From Candidatus Tectimicrobiota bacterium (GTDB lineage: Bacteria > Tectomicrobia > Entotheonellia > Entotheonellales > Entotheonellaceae), in assembly GCA_026005175.1 (NCBI GenBank), contig BPKO01000005.1:1-64000 (forward strand): a DNA stretch of 64,000 nucleotides. The letters run 5' to 3'. Of the stretch, positions 9,331 through 19,700 are shown one piece after another. The translations under genes were made by a program, and so were the position numbers. Each line of letters starts with the position of its first letter. The stretch's first letter is position 1. The notes under the pieces were generated by a model, which made no database searches, had not been told where the DNA came from, and saw nothing but the letters and a program-made list of their open reading frames with translations.

Positions 9331-10244
9331 CCCTGGTAAGCCTTTCCCTGGTAGGTGTCGCGGCGCTGCAGCTCGGCTTCGATGCGCTGCAAGGCAGCTT
9401 GCTTGTGCAGCGACCACGTGGGAGCCACCAGGGTGGCGCGGGGGGCGTCGCCCATAAGGCGCATGATGATCGTCTGCGGCGGCAGCACCTCGAGGCAGTC
9501 AACCACCAGCCCGGCGTAAGCCTCCAGGCTGAGCACTGCCACTTCGCCCCGGCGGTAGAGCTTCTCGAGCACCGTGTGGCGAACCACGTGCAGGTGGTGC
9601 AGCTTCACCGCCTCTAGCCCCAAGGCGGCCACGTGGCGGGCGGTGGCCCGCATGTCGGCCGGCGTCTCCCCGGGCAGCCCCAAGATGAGGTGGGCGCAGA
9701 GGCGCAGCTGCCGCTGCTGTGCGCGGCGCACCGCATCGTTAAAGGCCGCCACCGTGTGGCCGCGGTTGAGGAAGGCCAGGGTGCGGTCGTGGGCCGATTC
9801 CAGCCCCAGCTCCAGCCACAGGTAAGTGCGCGCCGCGTAGTCGGCAAGCAGGTCGAGCACGGGGTCAGGGACGCAGTCCGGGCGCGTGCCGATGGCCAGG
9901 CCGACGACGTCCTCACAGGCCAGGGCTTCGTCGTAGAGGCGTTTTAGAAGCCGCACGTCGCCGTAAGTGTTGGTGTAAGCCTGGAAGTAAACGATGAACT
10001 TCTGCGCGCGGTAGCGCCGGCGCAGCATTGCCTTGCCAGCTTCCACCTGCTGCCGCACCGACAGGCGGCGGTTGCCCGGGCTGAAGCTGGCGTTGTTGCA
10101 GTAAATGCAGCCGCCCACCGCCAGCGTGCCGTCGCGGTTTGGGCAGGTAAAGCCGGCGTCGATACACACCTTGTAGACGCGGCAGGCGAACTGCTGGCGC
10201 AAGTGTGCAGCAAAGCTGTAGTAGCGGCTGGCGGTAAGGGACAT
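9327..10244 (-). CDS. TIGR01212-type (YhcC-like) radical SAM protein
   Basis: A 305-residue radical SAM enzyme. The N terminus has VYKVCIDAGFTCPNRDG followed by GGCIYCNNASF, the expanded cysteine motif typical of YhcC/TIGR01212 proteins, a relative of Elp3. Downstream LWLELGLESAH and LCAHLILGLPGE are conserved strands of the barrel. It binds a 4Fe-4S cluster and SAM; the reaction is not established for the family. It starts with a GGAGC ribosome site and probably forms a two-gene unit with the amidohydrolase. Confidence 0.85.
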   Translation of the reverse strand: MSLTASRYYSFAAHLRQQFACRVYKVCIDAGFTCPNRDGTLAVGGCIYCNNASFSPGNRRLSVRQQVEAGKAMLRRRYRAQKFIVYFQAYTNTYGDVRLLKRLYDEALACEDVVGLAIGTRPDCVPDPVLDLLADYAARTYLWLELGLESAHDRTLAFLNRGHTVAAFNDAVRRAQQRQLRLCAHLILGLPGETPADMRATARHVAALGLEAVKLHHLHVVRHTVLEKLYRRGEVAVLSLEAYAGLVVDCLEVLPPQTIIMRLMGDAPRATLVAPTWSLHKQAALQRIEAELQRRDTYQGKAYQG

Positions 10245-10273
10245 GGCCGCTCCTTGGCGAAACCCCGCAGCTC

Positions 10274-10282
10274 AGTATAGCA
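10274..10282 (-). promoter_or_regulatory. Extended -10 promoter element
   Basis: TGCTATACT on the minus strand, 30 bp before the radical SAM start. The same extended -10 form recurs at 14254, 38282 and 41748 ahead of other genes. No good -35 is visible. Confidence 0.4.
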
Positions 10283-10311
10283 GACAGCAAGCGGCGGCCA
10301 AAGCGCCGCCT

Positions 10312-11098
10312 TCAGGGCCTCAAAAGCGCCACTGCATTGCCAGGGCCGACGAAGCGGCGGCCGTCGCCCAGGGGAAGCAGCGTCCACGCCGGCTGCCGGC
10401 GATGGCCCAGCTCCACCAGCATGCCCCAGCCAAGGCCGATGGCATAGCCGGCCAGCACGTCGCTCAGGTGATGCGCGTTGCCGTAGAGGCGTGCAAACCC
10501 GATAAACCCTGCCGAAGCGGCAGCCAGGGCGGCGGGCAAAAGGCCGTACTCGGCATACAGGGTGGGCAAGAGGGAGCTGATGGCCCCGGCGTGCCCCGAA
10601 GGGAAAGCAAGGCGGCTGGCGCCGTCAGGGGTGCGCCGCCGCGTCAGGTACTTCAGGGGCTGAATCAGCCCCTGCGCCCCGAGCAGCGCGGCAAAGGCCC
10701 GCTTGCCGGCGCCGGCCAGCCGGGCGTCGTCCCGCAGGATGCCCAGCGTGTACAGCCCTGCCTGCACCGGCCCCGAAGTACAACAGGCCGTAGAGGTCTC
10801 CGGCACGCGCCAGGGGATCGTCCTCTTCGTGGCCGGCAAAGGCGTCCTGTACGGCCTCATCAGCCAGGCTGGCGGCCCCCACGAGGGTGGCCACCGGCAG
10901 CAGGTAAGCCAGCGTCGCCGGTGAGAACGCCGCCTGCGTGCCGTCGCGCAGGGCCACCAGCACGTCGCGCGCCTCGTGCCAGAGGTGAAAGCGGGAAGGC
11001 GCCTCGGGGGGCGAGGCTGCGGCAGCCACGTGGGAAAAGCACAGCATCCCCAGGAGCAGACAAAGGGAGCGCCGCGCGAGCAAGAAGCGGCGCTGCAC
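10312..11098 (-). CDS. PAP2-family phosphatase, exported or membrane-bound, one frameshift
   Basis: Two overlapping frames join near 10,780, in a C-rich run. The first gives a signal peptide (MQRRFLLARRSLCLLLGMLC) and the front helices; the second gives the PAP2 core. Three phosphatase motifs are visible: KYLTRRRTP (KX6RP-like, with T for R-P spacing), PSGHAG, and ARLYGNAHHLSDVLAG (RX5HX3D). Such proteins dephosphorylate lipids such as undecaprenyl pyrophosphate or phosphatidate at the outer face of the inner membrane. Hydrophobic segments flank the motifs. A single indel suggests sequence error or recent damage. Confidence 0.75.
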
Positions 11099-11122
11099 CC
11101 TTCTCCTCCCGCTGGCCGGCAG

Positions 11123-12417
11123 CTAGATGTAGTGCAAGGTAGAGAACTCGGCGCGCAGCTTGTTGACCGCCTCCTTGACGTTTTTTCCCTTGATTGCTGC
11201 GGCAATCAGCTCTGCCAGGCGCTCCATCTCCGGCTCGCGCATGCCGTAGCGGGTCATCTCCTGCACGCCGAGGCGCAAGCCGGAAGGATTGCGCGGGTTG
11301 GTGTCGAAGGGCAGCAGGTTGTAGTTGACGATGATGTCGTTGGCTTCCAGGCGCTGCGCCACCGCCACGCCACCGCCGTAGGCGGCAACATTGACGGCGA
11401 TCTGGTGGCTCTCGGTGTAGCCAAAGTCCCGGGGCCTCCACCGCGATGCCCTCGTCGTCGAGGGCGCGGGCCAGCGCTTTGGCGTTGCGCACGATTTGCG
11501 AGGCGTAGGCCTGGGCGTGCTTTTGCATTTCGCGGATGGCCACCAGCAGCGCCGGCAGGGGTGTGCAGGTGGTGGTTGCTCGACGACCCCGGAAACACGC
11601 CGCGGTCGGCCGGCGGCCAGTACTTGCGCTCTTCTTCGGGGTCCAAATCGGCCAGGATGACGCCGCGCTGGGGGCCAGGGAAAGTCTTGTGGGTGCTGGC
11701 CGTCATCCAGGTTGCCCCTTCGCGCAGCGGATCCTGGAAGAAGCCGCCGAGGATGAGGCCGAAGACGTGCGCGCCGTCGTAGAGAATGGGGATGTCGCGC
11801 TCGCGGCACACCGCCGCCAGCTCTCGCACCGGCTCGGGGAAAAGAAAAAGGCTCTTGCCCAGGACAAGGAGCCGCGGCGAGACGCGCTCGATGAGCTCGA
11901 GCGTCTTGGGCACATCTAGGTGGTAGAGGTCTTCGGTCAGCGGGAAGTAATAGAGCGGGATGTGGTTGGGGGCGTCGAGGTTGAGCGACATGCCGCGCAT
12001 CTGCAGGCGGCGCCCGAAAACGCCGATGGTGTTGTGGCTGATGTGGCCGCCGGCGGCGGTGGAGTTAACGATGATGGGATCCCCGGCGCGCAGGTAGCCC
12101 AGGGCAATAGCGGTGTTGGCGGCATTGCCGCTGATGGGGCGCACGTCCGCCTGCCGGCAGCGTGCCAGGGCCATGAGCTCTTCGCGGGCCATGGTCTCGA
12201 TCTGGTCGATGTAGCGGGTTCCCTGGTAGTAGCGGTTAATTTGATCGCCGCGGTTGGGGTGCCCTTCGGCGTAACGGCCCATGAAGTCGGAGTTCTGAAT
12301 GGCCCGCACCGCGGGGCTGGGCGCGTTTTCGCTGGCAATCAAGTTGATGGTCTGCTGCCCCCGCCACCGCTCCTGGGCCTCGACGATTTGGACGATGTCG
12401 GTGATCTCGACGGGCAT
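11123..12417 (-). CDS. Serine hydroxymethyltransferase-like PLP enzyme, two frameshifts
   Basis: A fold-type I PLP enzyme of the SHMT family. Visible are INLIASENAPSPAV, RYAEGHPN with RYYQGTRYID, the PLP-binding ASTHKTFPGPQ (K is the Schiff-base lysine) and, at the end, NPSGLRLGVQEMTRYGM. Frame changes near 11,570 and 11,435 interrupt the last third. The YAEG and THKT regions differ from housekeeping GlyA (YAEGYPG, TTHKTLRGPRGG), so the true substrate may be a methylated serine or another beta-hydroxy amino acid. It has its own promoter (12525-12553) and a leader with two palindromes. The RBS is weak (GGAGCACGACC). Confidence 0.7.
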
Positions 12418-12441
12418 GGTCGTGCTCCATCCGTGCCGCTC

Positions 12442-12496
12442 TGGTCCGCGCTGCGGACCACTCAGGAGGCCGTGACGTTTCGCCTAGCGAAACGTC
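12442..12496 (-). promoter_or_regulatory. Structured 5' leader with two perfect hairpins
   Basis: In the ~100-nt leader of the SHMT-like gene: TGGTCCGC/GCGGACCA (12442-12460) and GACGTTTCG/CGAAACGTC (12474-12496), 13 bp apart. Neither is followed by a T run in the gene direction, so they are not simple terminators. I could not match them to a known glycine, THF, SAM or SAH riboswitch. Confidence 0.45.
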
Positions 12497-12524
12497 TTTC
12501 CCGTCTCCCTGCCAAGTTGTTGCT

Positions 12525-12553
12525 ATTGTAGCGCCTCTGCTGCTGCCTGTCCA
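12525..12553 (-). promoter_or_regulatory. Promoter of the SHMT-like gene
   Basis: Minus strand TGGACA, a 17-bp spacer and TACAAT. It lies just upstream of the two leader hairpins and points into the SHMT-like gene. Confidence 0.5.
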
Positions 12554-12583
12554 CGCTGGCCACGGCGTCTGGCAAGGGTACCG

Positions 12584-13348
12584 CTACGGGTGGGACAGCA
12601 GGCCACCCTCGACGTAAGTCACTTGGCCGGTCAGGTTGCCGCCCAGGTCCGAAGCCAGGTAAACCGTAAGGGCAGCAAGGTCGTCGGGCTGCCCCAGGCG
12701 GTGGTCGGGAATGTAGCGCAGCAGGCGGTCGCGTTCTGCTGGCTCAGCCGGCAGGAACGGGGAGCCTTCGCACCAGCCGTAGCCCAGGGCGTTGACGGTG
12801 ATGCCGTGGCGGCCCCATTCCACGGCCAGGGTGCGCGTTAGCTGCAGCAGCGCGGCCTGCACCGCGCTGTAAGCCGCGCAGTGGGCCATGCCGCGCTCGG
12901 CCAGCACCGAAAGGTAAGTGATGATCCGGCCGTGGCGCCGGGCGAGCATGTGCGGCGCCACCGCCCGAATGCAGTGCAGGGTACCGTAGAGCACGTGCGA
13001 CATGACGCGCTCCCAGTCGCTGTCGGTGGTTTCCAGGAAAGGGCGGGCAAAGGGCAAGTCGAGGCCGTTGACCAGAATGTCCAGGTGCCCCCACGCCGCG
13101 ATCAGCTCCTGCACCACAGTTTGCACCGCGCTCAGGCTGGCCACCTCGACGGCATAGGCGCGGCTCAGGCGCTGGTGCTGCGCCACGGCAGCCGCAGCCG
13201 CCTCCGCCTGCGCCTGGGCGTCTGCGCGTCCTGCCAGCACGGCGACGTCGGCCCCGGCTTCGGCCAGCGCTGCTGCCGCCGCGCGGGCCGCCGGGTGCTC
13301 GACCCCGGTAACCAGGGCGGTTTTGCCAACCAGGGTGTAGCCTTCCAT
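12584..13348 (-). CDS. SDR-family protein lacking catalytic Lys and canonical Gly motif
   Basis: A 254-residue short-chain dehydrogenase/reductase-like protein; ATG at 13348 with a GGAGG site. The fold landmarks are present: LDILVNGLD, IITYLSVLAERG (Ser kept), GITVNALGYG and a GQVTYVEGG end. However, the nucleotide motif reads TGVEHPAARA rather than TGxxxGxG, and the active-site YxxxK reads YSAVQ, with Gln for Lys (codon CAG). It may therefore be a non-catalytic partner or an unusual reductase. It lies directly behind the other SDR of the pair, probably co-transcribed. Confidence 0.75.
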   Translation of the reverse strand: MEGYTLVGKTALVTGVEHPAARAAAAALAEAGADVAVLAGRADAQAQAEAAAAAVAQHQRLSRAYAVEVASLSAVQTVVQELIAAWGHLDILVNGLDLPFARPFLETTDSDWERVMSHVLYGTLHCIRAVAPHMLARRHGRIITYLSVLAERGMAHCAAYSAVQAALLQLTRTLAVEWGRHGITVNALGYGWCEGSPFLPAEPAERDRLLRYIPDHRLGQPDDLAALTVYLASDLGGNLTGQVTYVEGGLLSHP

Positions 13349-13362
13349 GCGTTCCTCCCACG

Positions 13363-14178
13363 TCAAGGCAAAGGCACCTGTGGCGCCAGCGACAGCGGTC
13401 CCAGGGCCGGCGGCCAGCCCGCCACCGTCGGTGACCACCGCCTGGCCGGTCATGTGATCCGAAGCCGCCGATGCCAGAAAAACGGTCAGCGGCCCGATTT
13501 CTTCGGGCTCCCCGGTGCGGCCAATAGCCAGGAAGCGGCCTTGCTCCCGGCGCCGCTGCTGCCCTTCGGGTGTGTCAGGCGGCAGGGTGATAAAGAAGCC
13601 GGGCACCAGGCAGTTCACCTGGATGTTGTACTCGGGCCAGGCTGAGGGCCAAAGAGCGCGTCAGGTTAACCAGTGCCGCCTTGGCCGACGTGTACATGTA
13701 CTCGTTGCGCCGGCCGCGGTATGCAAAGCCTGAAGCCACGTTGATGATCTTGCCGCGGCGCCGCTCGGCCATGTGCCGGGCAATGGCACGCACGCAGTAG
13801 AAGGCACCGCTGAGGTTGGTGTCGATCCCCAGGCGCCACTCTTCGTCGCTGACTTCCCAGACCGGCTTGGGCGCTTGCCCGCGCACGATGCCGGCGTTGT
13901 TGATGAGAATGTCCACCTGGCCAAAGGCATCGAGCACCGTCTGCATCAGGCGGGTCACTTGCGCCGGCACCGTCACATCGGTTGGCACTGCCAGGCCGCG
14001 CCGGCCCAGGGCTTCGATGGCGGCAACGGTCTCCTGCAGCGGTTCGGGGCGCCTGCCGGCTACCGCCACATGGGCTCCGGCGCGAGCCAGGGCCAGGCTC
14101 ATGGCCCGGCCCCAGTCCCGTGCCGCCGCCGGTGACCACCGCCACCTGATCGCTCAGCACCAGGCGTTCGAGGACCAT
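13363..14178 (-). CDS. SDR-family oxidoreductase, three frameshifts
   Basis: A classical SDR rebuilt across frame changes near 14,110, 13,635 and 13,430. The start at 14178 has GGAGG. Landmarks are VVTGGGTGLG (cofactor), DILINNAGIV, IINVASGF (Ser), YTSAK (Tyr-Lys), and DHMTGQAVVTDGG near the end. In the third frame a G-run correction gives a natural C terminus, ...LSLAPQVPLP, and a stop at 13363 just before the next gene's ribosome site. Uncorrected, the frame reads straight into the following SDR, which would wrongly suggest a double-SDR fusion. The substrate is unknown. Confidence 0.65.
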
Positions 14179-14253
14179 TAACTGCCTCCTTTGTCCATGG
14201 ACTTTATTGCCCGCGGGCCGGCAGGGAAAGCCTGGCCCGGCCACCGCCCCATC

Positions 14254-14262
14254 TGCTATACT
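14254..14262 (+). promoter_or_regulatory. Extended -10 promoter element for the universal stress gene
   Basis: TGCTATACT, 61 bp before the ATG at 14324, with no strong -35 hexamer. It sits in the divergent space between the SDR and stress-protein genes. Confidence 0.4.
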
Positions 14263-14323
14263 ACCGCCTCGTCACGGGCGTGAGCGACCCCGGCATGGCT
14301 GAGACCGCAAAGGAGAAGCGACC

Positions 14324-15251
14324 ATGCTCGCGCTGAAGCGCATTGTGCTGGCCACCGATTTTTCCCCTTGCGCTGAGGCGGCCCTGCGCTACGCAGCCGT
14401 ATTGGCCCGCATGACCCAGGCGGAGCTGCTGCTCACCCACGTCATCGATACCCGGGTGGTGGCCCTGCCGCGCTGGACGGACATTTTCCGCTCTACTGAG
14501 GTCTTTGCCGCCATGGAAGCGGCGGAGACCGAAGCCATGCAGCAGCTGCTGGCCCGCCCCTTGCTCAAGGACTTGCCGGTGCGGCCCGAAGTGCTGCGCG
14601 GCCATCCGGTGGACCGCCTCATCGACGTGGCTGCCTTTGCCGATCTGGCCGTGCTGGGAACCCACGGGCGCAGCGCCGAGCGCGGCAAACCCGCGGGTAC
14701 TGTCGCCCGCCACGTGGCCCATGGCAGCGCCACGCCGACGCTCTTGGTGCCACCCGGCGGCGGTACAGCCGGCCTGCCGGCCGAGGACGCCCAGCGGCTC
14801 GACATGCGTCGCGTTCTGCTCGCCATCCACTTTGCCCAGTATGCGCCGCAGGCCCCTCGCGCTGGCGCGCGACTTCGCCCTCGCCAGTCAGGGGGAACTC
14901 CTCGCCTTGCAAGTGATAGAGCCGGACAAAGTCGCTTCGTATCCGCTTGAGCTGGGCAAGGGCCTCTACCGCAACCTTGACGGGGTAAAAAGCGTGCTTC
15001 AGAAGCGCCTGGCCGAGATCGTCCCCGACGATCCCGACTGGCCGCCGGTGCAGCGGCTGGTGCGGACGGGGCAAGCGGCGGCCACTATTCTCGAGCAGGC
15101 TCGGGAGTACGGGGCCGACCTTATCGTCATGAGCGTCCACCCCTATGGCGCGCTGCGCCGGTTTTTCGTCACTTCCACCCTGGACGCGGTGCTTGCGGCC
15201 ACGCCGTGTCCCGTGCTGGCGGTGCCTTTCCCGCGCCCCGTGGTGCCTTAG
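14324..15251 (+). CDS. Tandem universal stress protein (two UspA domains), one frameshift
   Basis: Two UspA domains in one chain of about 308 residues. Domain 1 starts RIVLATDFSPCAEAAL and ends with the ATP-binding signature GTHGRSAERGKPAGT (G-2x-G-9x-G-T). Domain 2 starts near VLLAIHFAQYA and ends IVMSVHPYGALRR ... TPCPVLAVP, where the glycine pattern is eroded, so it may not bind ATP. The frame changes near 14,850. The start has AGGAG at a proper distance. The gene is solitary and its stop codon interlocks with that of fxsA on the other strand. Confidence 0.75.
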
Positions 15252-15637
15252 GGATACCACTCCCAGTACTGGACTTGCAGCCGCCGCCGCAGCCTGGCCT
15301 GGAGCCAGCGCTTGAGCGGCTGGCGGCTTCCCTGGTAGAGCAAGAGAAGTCCCACGGCGTCGGTCAAAAAGCCGGGGGTAAGGAGCAGGGCGCCGGCAAG
15401 CAGAATCAGCAGTCCGTCGAGGAGTTCCTCATCGGGCAGCTGGCCGCTGCGCAGCCGCTCCTGGATGCGCCACCACGTCTTGAGCCCCTCGTGCCGTGCC
15501 AGCATGGCACCGAGAATCGCGGTGCAGAAAATGATCAGCAGCGTGGTCAGCGTGCCGATGCGGGCGCCGATTTCGATGAAGAGGGCGATTTCGACCAGGG
15601 GTACGGCGAGAAACAAGAAAAGCAGTTTGCCAAACAT
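15248..15637 (-). CDS. fxsA: FxsA-family inner-membrane protein
   Basis: 129 residues with the usual FxsA pattern: a first helix ending PLVEIALFIEIG, a second helix TLLIIFCTAILGA, an amphipathic loop (RSGQLPDEELLDG) and a third hydrophobic part with LLLTPGFLTDAVGLLLL. FxsA proteins are small cytoplasmic-membrane proteins; the E. coli member relieves F-exclusion of phage T7, and the native role is unclear. It follows the alpha/beta hydrolase by 5 bp, so both are likely on one transcript. Confidence 0.85.
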   Translation of the reverse strand: MFGKLLFLFLAVPLVEIALFIEIGARIGTLTTLLIIFCTAILGAMLARHEGLKTWWRIQERLRSGQLPDEELLDGLLILLAGALLLTPGFLTDAVGLLLLYQGSRQPLKRWLQARLRRRLQVQYWEWYP

Positions 15638-15642
15638 GCGGT

Positions 15643-16488
15643 CTATTCCTGCAAGAAGGCTTCCACGGCGCGCTGGAAGTCATCGGCGTTGTCGGCATTG
15701 ACCGTGTGCGCGGCGTGCGGAATTTCAACAAGGCGGCCCTGGGGCAAAGCCGCCACCATCTTCTGGGCCACTTCGGGAGTAAGCAGTGGGCTGTGCTGCC
15801 CGCGAATGAGCAGTGCCGGGCACGACACCCGCCGCAGGTAAGCATACAGGTCCAAGCGCAGGCTCTGCTGCAGCCGCCGCCGGTTGAGCAGCGCCGGGTC
15901 CCAGCGCCAGCGCCACCTGCCGTCCGTCCCCCGGTACAGGTTGTGGTAGTTGGCGTGGCGCAGCTCGGCTTCCGGCGTGTGGGGGTACTGGGCGACGGCG
16001 CCACGAATCACGTCTTCAAAAGAAGCAAAGGTCTCCGGCTCCGGCGGCGCCTCGGGCTGCTGGGTAAACATGGCCAGGATGTCCGGGGGCAGCTCGGCAG
16101 GGGTATCGACCATGATGACTTTGCGCACTTTGTCCGGGTAATCGGCGGCGAGCATGGCCGCGTGCCGCCCTCCCATAGAGTGGCCGATGAGGATAGCCGG
16201 CGCCAGCCGCAGCGCGTCGATAAACCCCACGATGTCGCTGACAAACGCCTCTGCCGTGTACGTGCCGTCTGCGGCCCACGAGGTGTCGCCGTGGCCGCGC
16301 TGATCCAGGGCCAGGACGTGATACTGGGCAGCCATGGCAAAGCTAAAGGTATCCCAGGTGTGGGCGTGGCTCTGAAACCCGTGCAGCAGCACCAGCGCCG
16401 GCTTGTCGGCCGATCCCCATTCCACGTAGTGGAGCTGCAAGGCGTTGACCGTGACGAATTTGTCCAATCCAAAAGGCCTGGCTGGCAT
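15643..16488 (-). CDS. Alpha/beta hydrolase
   Basis: 281 residues. Oxyanion strand VLLHGFQSHAHTWD, then LDQRGHGDT, nucleophile elbow GHSMGGRHA (Ser), and a late HAAHTVNADN (His). The lid is of the epoxide-hydrolase/esterase type; the substrate is unknown. The ATG at 16488 has GAGGAGG before it; an ATG at 16539 with GGGAG is possible and would add 17 residues. It lies upstream of fxsA. Confidence 0.8.
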   Translation of the reverse strand: MPARPFGLDKFVTVNALQLHYVEWGSADKPALVLLHGFQSHAHTWDTFSFAMAAQYHVLALDQRGHGDTSWAADGTYTAEAFVSDIVGFIDALRLAPAILIGHSMGGRHAAMLAADYPDKVRKVIMVDTPAELPPDILAMFTQQPEAPPEPETFASFEDVIRGAVAQYPHTPEAELRHANYHNLYRGTDGRWRWRWDPALLNRRRLQQSLRLDLYAYLRRVSCPALLIRGQHSPLLTPEVAQKMVAALPQGRLVEIPHAAHTVNADNADDFQRAVEAFLQE

Positions 16489-16706
16489 ACACACGCCCTC
16501 CTCGTGGCGAGTTGCGAGCTGCGCTGCGGGTTGCGACATTGTATCATCTCCCTGGCCTCCCGTACAGAGGCTGGCCCCAGGCTGCCGGTAGGCATTGGTT
16601 CCGCGGGCAAAGGCGGAGTTGACACCCCCAAGGGGCTCCGGTAGCATGGCTGCCCTTGCAGGAACAAGCGTTGCTGCGGTTTCATTCGTCCGTAAAGGAG
16701 ACCACC

Positions 16707-19700
16707 ATGAGAGCAGGCTTCTGGGGCAAACGAGGCGCTCTGGCAGGCAGCATTTTGGGACTGCTGCTTTCCATGCAGTACGCCCTGGCCCAGCTGCCCG
16801 CCTCGGAGTCGCTACCGCGGCTGCAGGCCGAGGTGGACGCCTTGCTGGCCGAAAATGCGGCTCTGGCGCAGAGCAACCAGCAGCTGCGGGCCCAGCTGGC
16901 CAACCTCGAAGCGATCCTGGCCGAGCTGCGCCGGCAGCGCGACGCCTGGCAGGTACAAGAGCAAGCCCTGCACGCCCAGCTGCGCCGCCTACAAGAAGAG
17001 CTGGCGCGCCTGCGGGATGCCCTGGCAGAAGCGCAGGCGCAGCGCGAGACGCGCGAAGAAGAAATAATGCGCCTGCGCCGTCAGGTCGGGAAGCTCCAAG
17101 AGCAGCTGGCGCTTTACGTCGTGCCGGGACGCTTGGAGGAGGAAATGCAGCGCCTGCGCACTGCCGCGGCCCAGGCCGAAGCAGAAAAGCAGCGCCTGCA
17201 AGCGCAGCTCGCGCAGCGAGAAGCCGAGCAAGCCCGCCTGGCCCAGGAACTCAGCCACGTGCAGGAACAGCTCCGCGAGGCTCAGACGGCGCGGCAGCAG
17301 CAAGCGGAGCAGCTTGCCCGCCTGCGGCAGCTCGTCGACCACCTGCATACGCGGCTGGCGGCGCTGCAGCAAGAGGCCGAAAGGCAGCGCCAGACGCTTG
17401 CCGAAGTGCGGGCCCAGAGCCAGCACTGGCAGGCGCGCTACCTCCAGACAGCGCAACGGCTGGCAGCGGCCGAGGCGCAGGCACGCCAGCTGGCAGCAGA
17501 GGCCAGCGCCTTGCGGCAGCGCCTGGCGCAGGCCGAGGAGGCCCGCCAGCGCCTGGCGGCCGAGCTACGCCACACGCAGCAGCGCCACGCCGAAGCTGCC
17601 GAGCGCCTGGCCACGGCCGAGCAGCAACGCCAGCGCTTGCAGCAACGCGTCGCCGGTCTTGAGGCCGAGCTTGCCACGCTCCGGCAGCGCCTGGCCGACC
17701 TCGCTCCCTTTGCCGAGCAGCTCGAAGACGTGCGCGCCGAGCTGACAGAGGAGCTGGCGCGGCTGCGCCAGGAGCTCTCTACGCTTCAGGAAGCCCTCCA
17801 GAAAGCCCGCGCCGAAGCCGCCGCAGCCCAGCAGGCGGTGCTGACCACCCGGCAGCAGCTGCAAGCAGCGCAGGCTGAGCGCCAGCAGTGGCAGGCGCGC
17901 TATGAGCAAGCCCAGCAGGCCCTGACTTCCTTGCGCCGGCAGCTGGAGCAGGTGAGCGCCGAAGGTGAGGCACTGCAGCAGCGGCTGGCGGTACTGCAAG
18001 GGGAACGCCAGCAGCTGCTGGCCCAGGTGTCCCAGCAGCAACAAGCGCTGGCAGAGAAGCAGGGCCAGTACGAGCGCGCGCTTACCGAGTTGGCCACCCT
18101 GCAGCAGCAAAAGCAGCAGCTGGTGGCCGAAGTGGCGCACCTCCAGCGGCAAGTCTCAGAAGCCGAGCAGGCGCAGGCCCGCCTGGCCCAGCAAGTAGAG
18201 GCTGCCCAGGCGGCGGCAGCGCAGTGGCAGAAGCGCCACGCAGAGACGGCGCAGCAGCTCTCTGACCTGCACCGGCAGTGGCAGCAGGCCACGGCGGAGG
18301 TCGAGGCCCTCCGCCGCCAGCTTGAGGCGGCCACCGCCCGGCATGGCGAAGTGGCGGCACAGCTGTCCGCAGCCCAGCGCGCGGTTGCAGACCGCGAAGC
18401 GCAGCTGGCTCAGGTTACCCGCACGGTAAAGGCGCTGCGCGAGCAGCTCCAGGCCGAACAGGCGCAACGGGCGGCGCTGGAGGAAGCACTGCGCCAGGCC
18501 CAGGCGCAGGCCGAGGCAGAAGGAGCGGCGCTGCAGCAACACATCGCGGCGCTTGAGCAACGGCTGGCCCAGGCCCAGCACGCGCTGGAAGCCGTGCAGC
18601 AGCAGCAGGCCGCGGCGATGCAGCAGGCTGAACAGGCACAGGCCGAAGTAGCCAGACTGCAGCAGGCGCGGGCGGCGCTTGTGCAGGCGCTAGAGGAGAA
18701 AACGCAGGCCCTGGAGGCTCTACAACGGCAACTAGAGCAGGCGCAAGCCGAGCAGCGGCAGCTCCGGACTCAGTCCGAGCAAGCCCGTGCCGAGTTGGCC
18801 GCGCTGCACCAGCAGCTGCAAGAGGCCAGAGCACGGCAGGCAGAGCTAGAAGCAGCGCTCCGCCAGGCGCAAGAAGCCAAGGCGCAGGCCGAGGCGCAAG
18901 TACGCCAGGCCGAAGCCGCGATGGCAGCGATGCAGCAAGAGCTGGTGACACGCCAGCAAGACCTTGTGGCGCTCCGTGCCCGGCTCGAACAGCGGCAAGC
19001 AGAACTGGCCAGCGCTCAGGAGCGGCAAGCGGCGCTCGAGCAAGAACGCGAGGCACTGGCCCAGCGGTTAAAGCAGGCTCAAGCTGCGGCAGCCCAGGAG
19101 CAGGAACGCGCCGCGCACGCGCGCCGCGCGGCAGAGGCGTTGCAGCAGCAGCTGCACGAGGCAACGCAGAAACTGCAAGAGAAACAAGCACAGCTTGAGG
19201 CCGAGCAGGCACGGCGGGCAGCGCTGGAGCAGCAGCTAGCGCAGGCCCAACAGGAAGTGGTGGGCTTGCAGCGGCAGCTTGAGGCGGTGGCGGCGCTGCG
19301 GGGCGAGCTGGGCGAGAAAACGCGTGCCGTGGCTGCCCTGAACGAACAGCTTGCGGCGGTGCAGGCCCAGCGTGACCAACTCGAAGCGCAGCTGGTGCAG
19401 CTTCGCCGCGCACAGCAGCAACGGGAAGCACAGTGGCAAAGTGCCCTTGCCGAGCTTGACGCCGTACGCCAGCAGCTGGCAGAGGCCCAGCAGGTAGCGA
19501 GGGAGGCACGCCAGCAGCTTGAAGCCGAGCAGGCCCAGCGGGAAGCCCTAACGCAGCAAGTTGAGACGGCGCGTCAAGCGCAGGCGGCGCTGCGCCAGCA
19601 GCTAGAGGCGCGGCAGCAGGAGCTGGCGGCCGCAGTGCAGCGAGCTGAACAGGCACAAGCCGAAGTAGCCAAGCTCCAACAGGCGCTAGAGGAAAAAACG

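Noticed and set aside
12584-13618. Apparent fusion of two SDR domains in one chain
   Set aside because: The upstream part is only the C terminus of the preceding SDR in a shifted frame. A one-base correction gives a proper stop at 13363 and leaves a GGAGG-preceded ATG at 13348.
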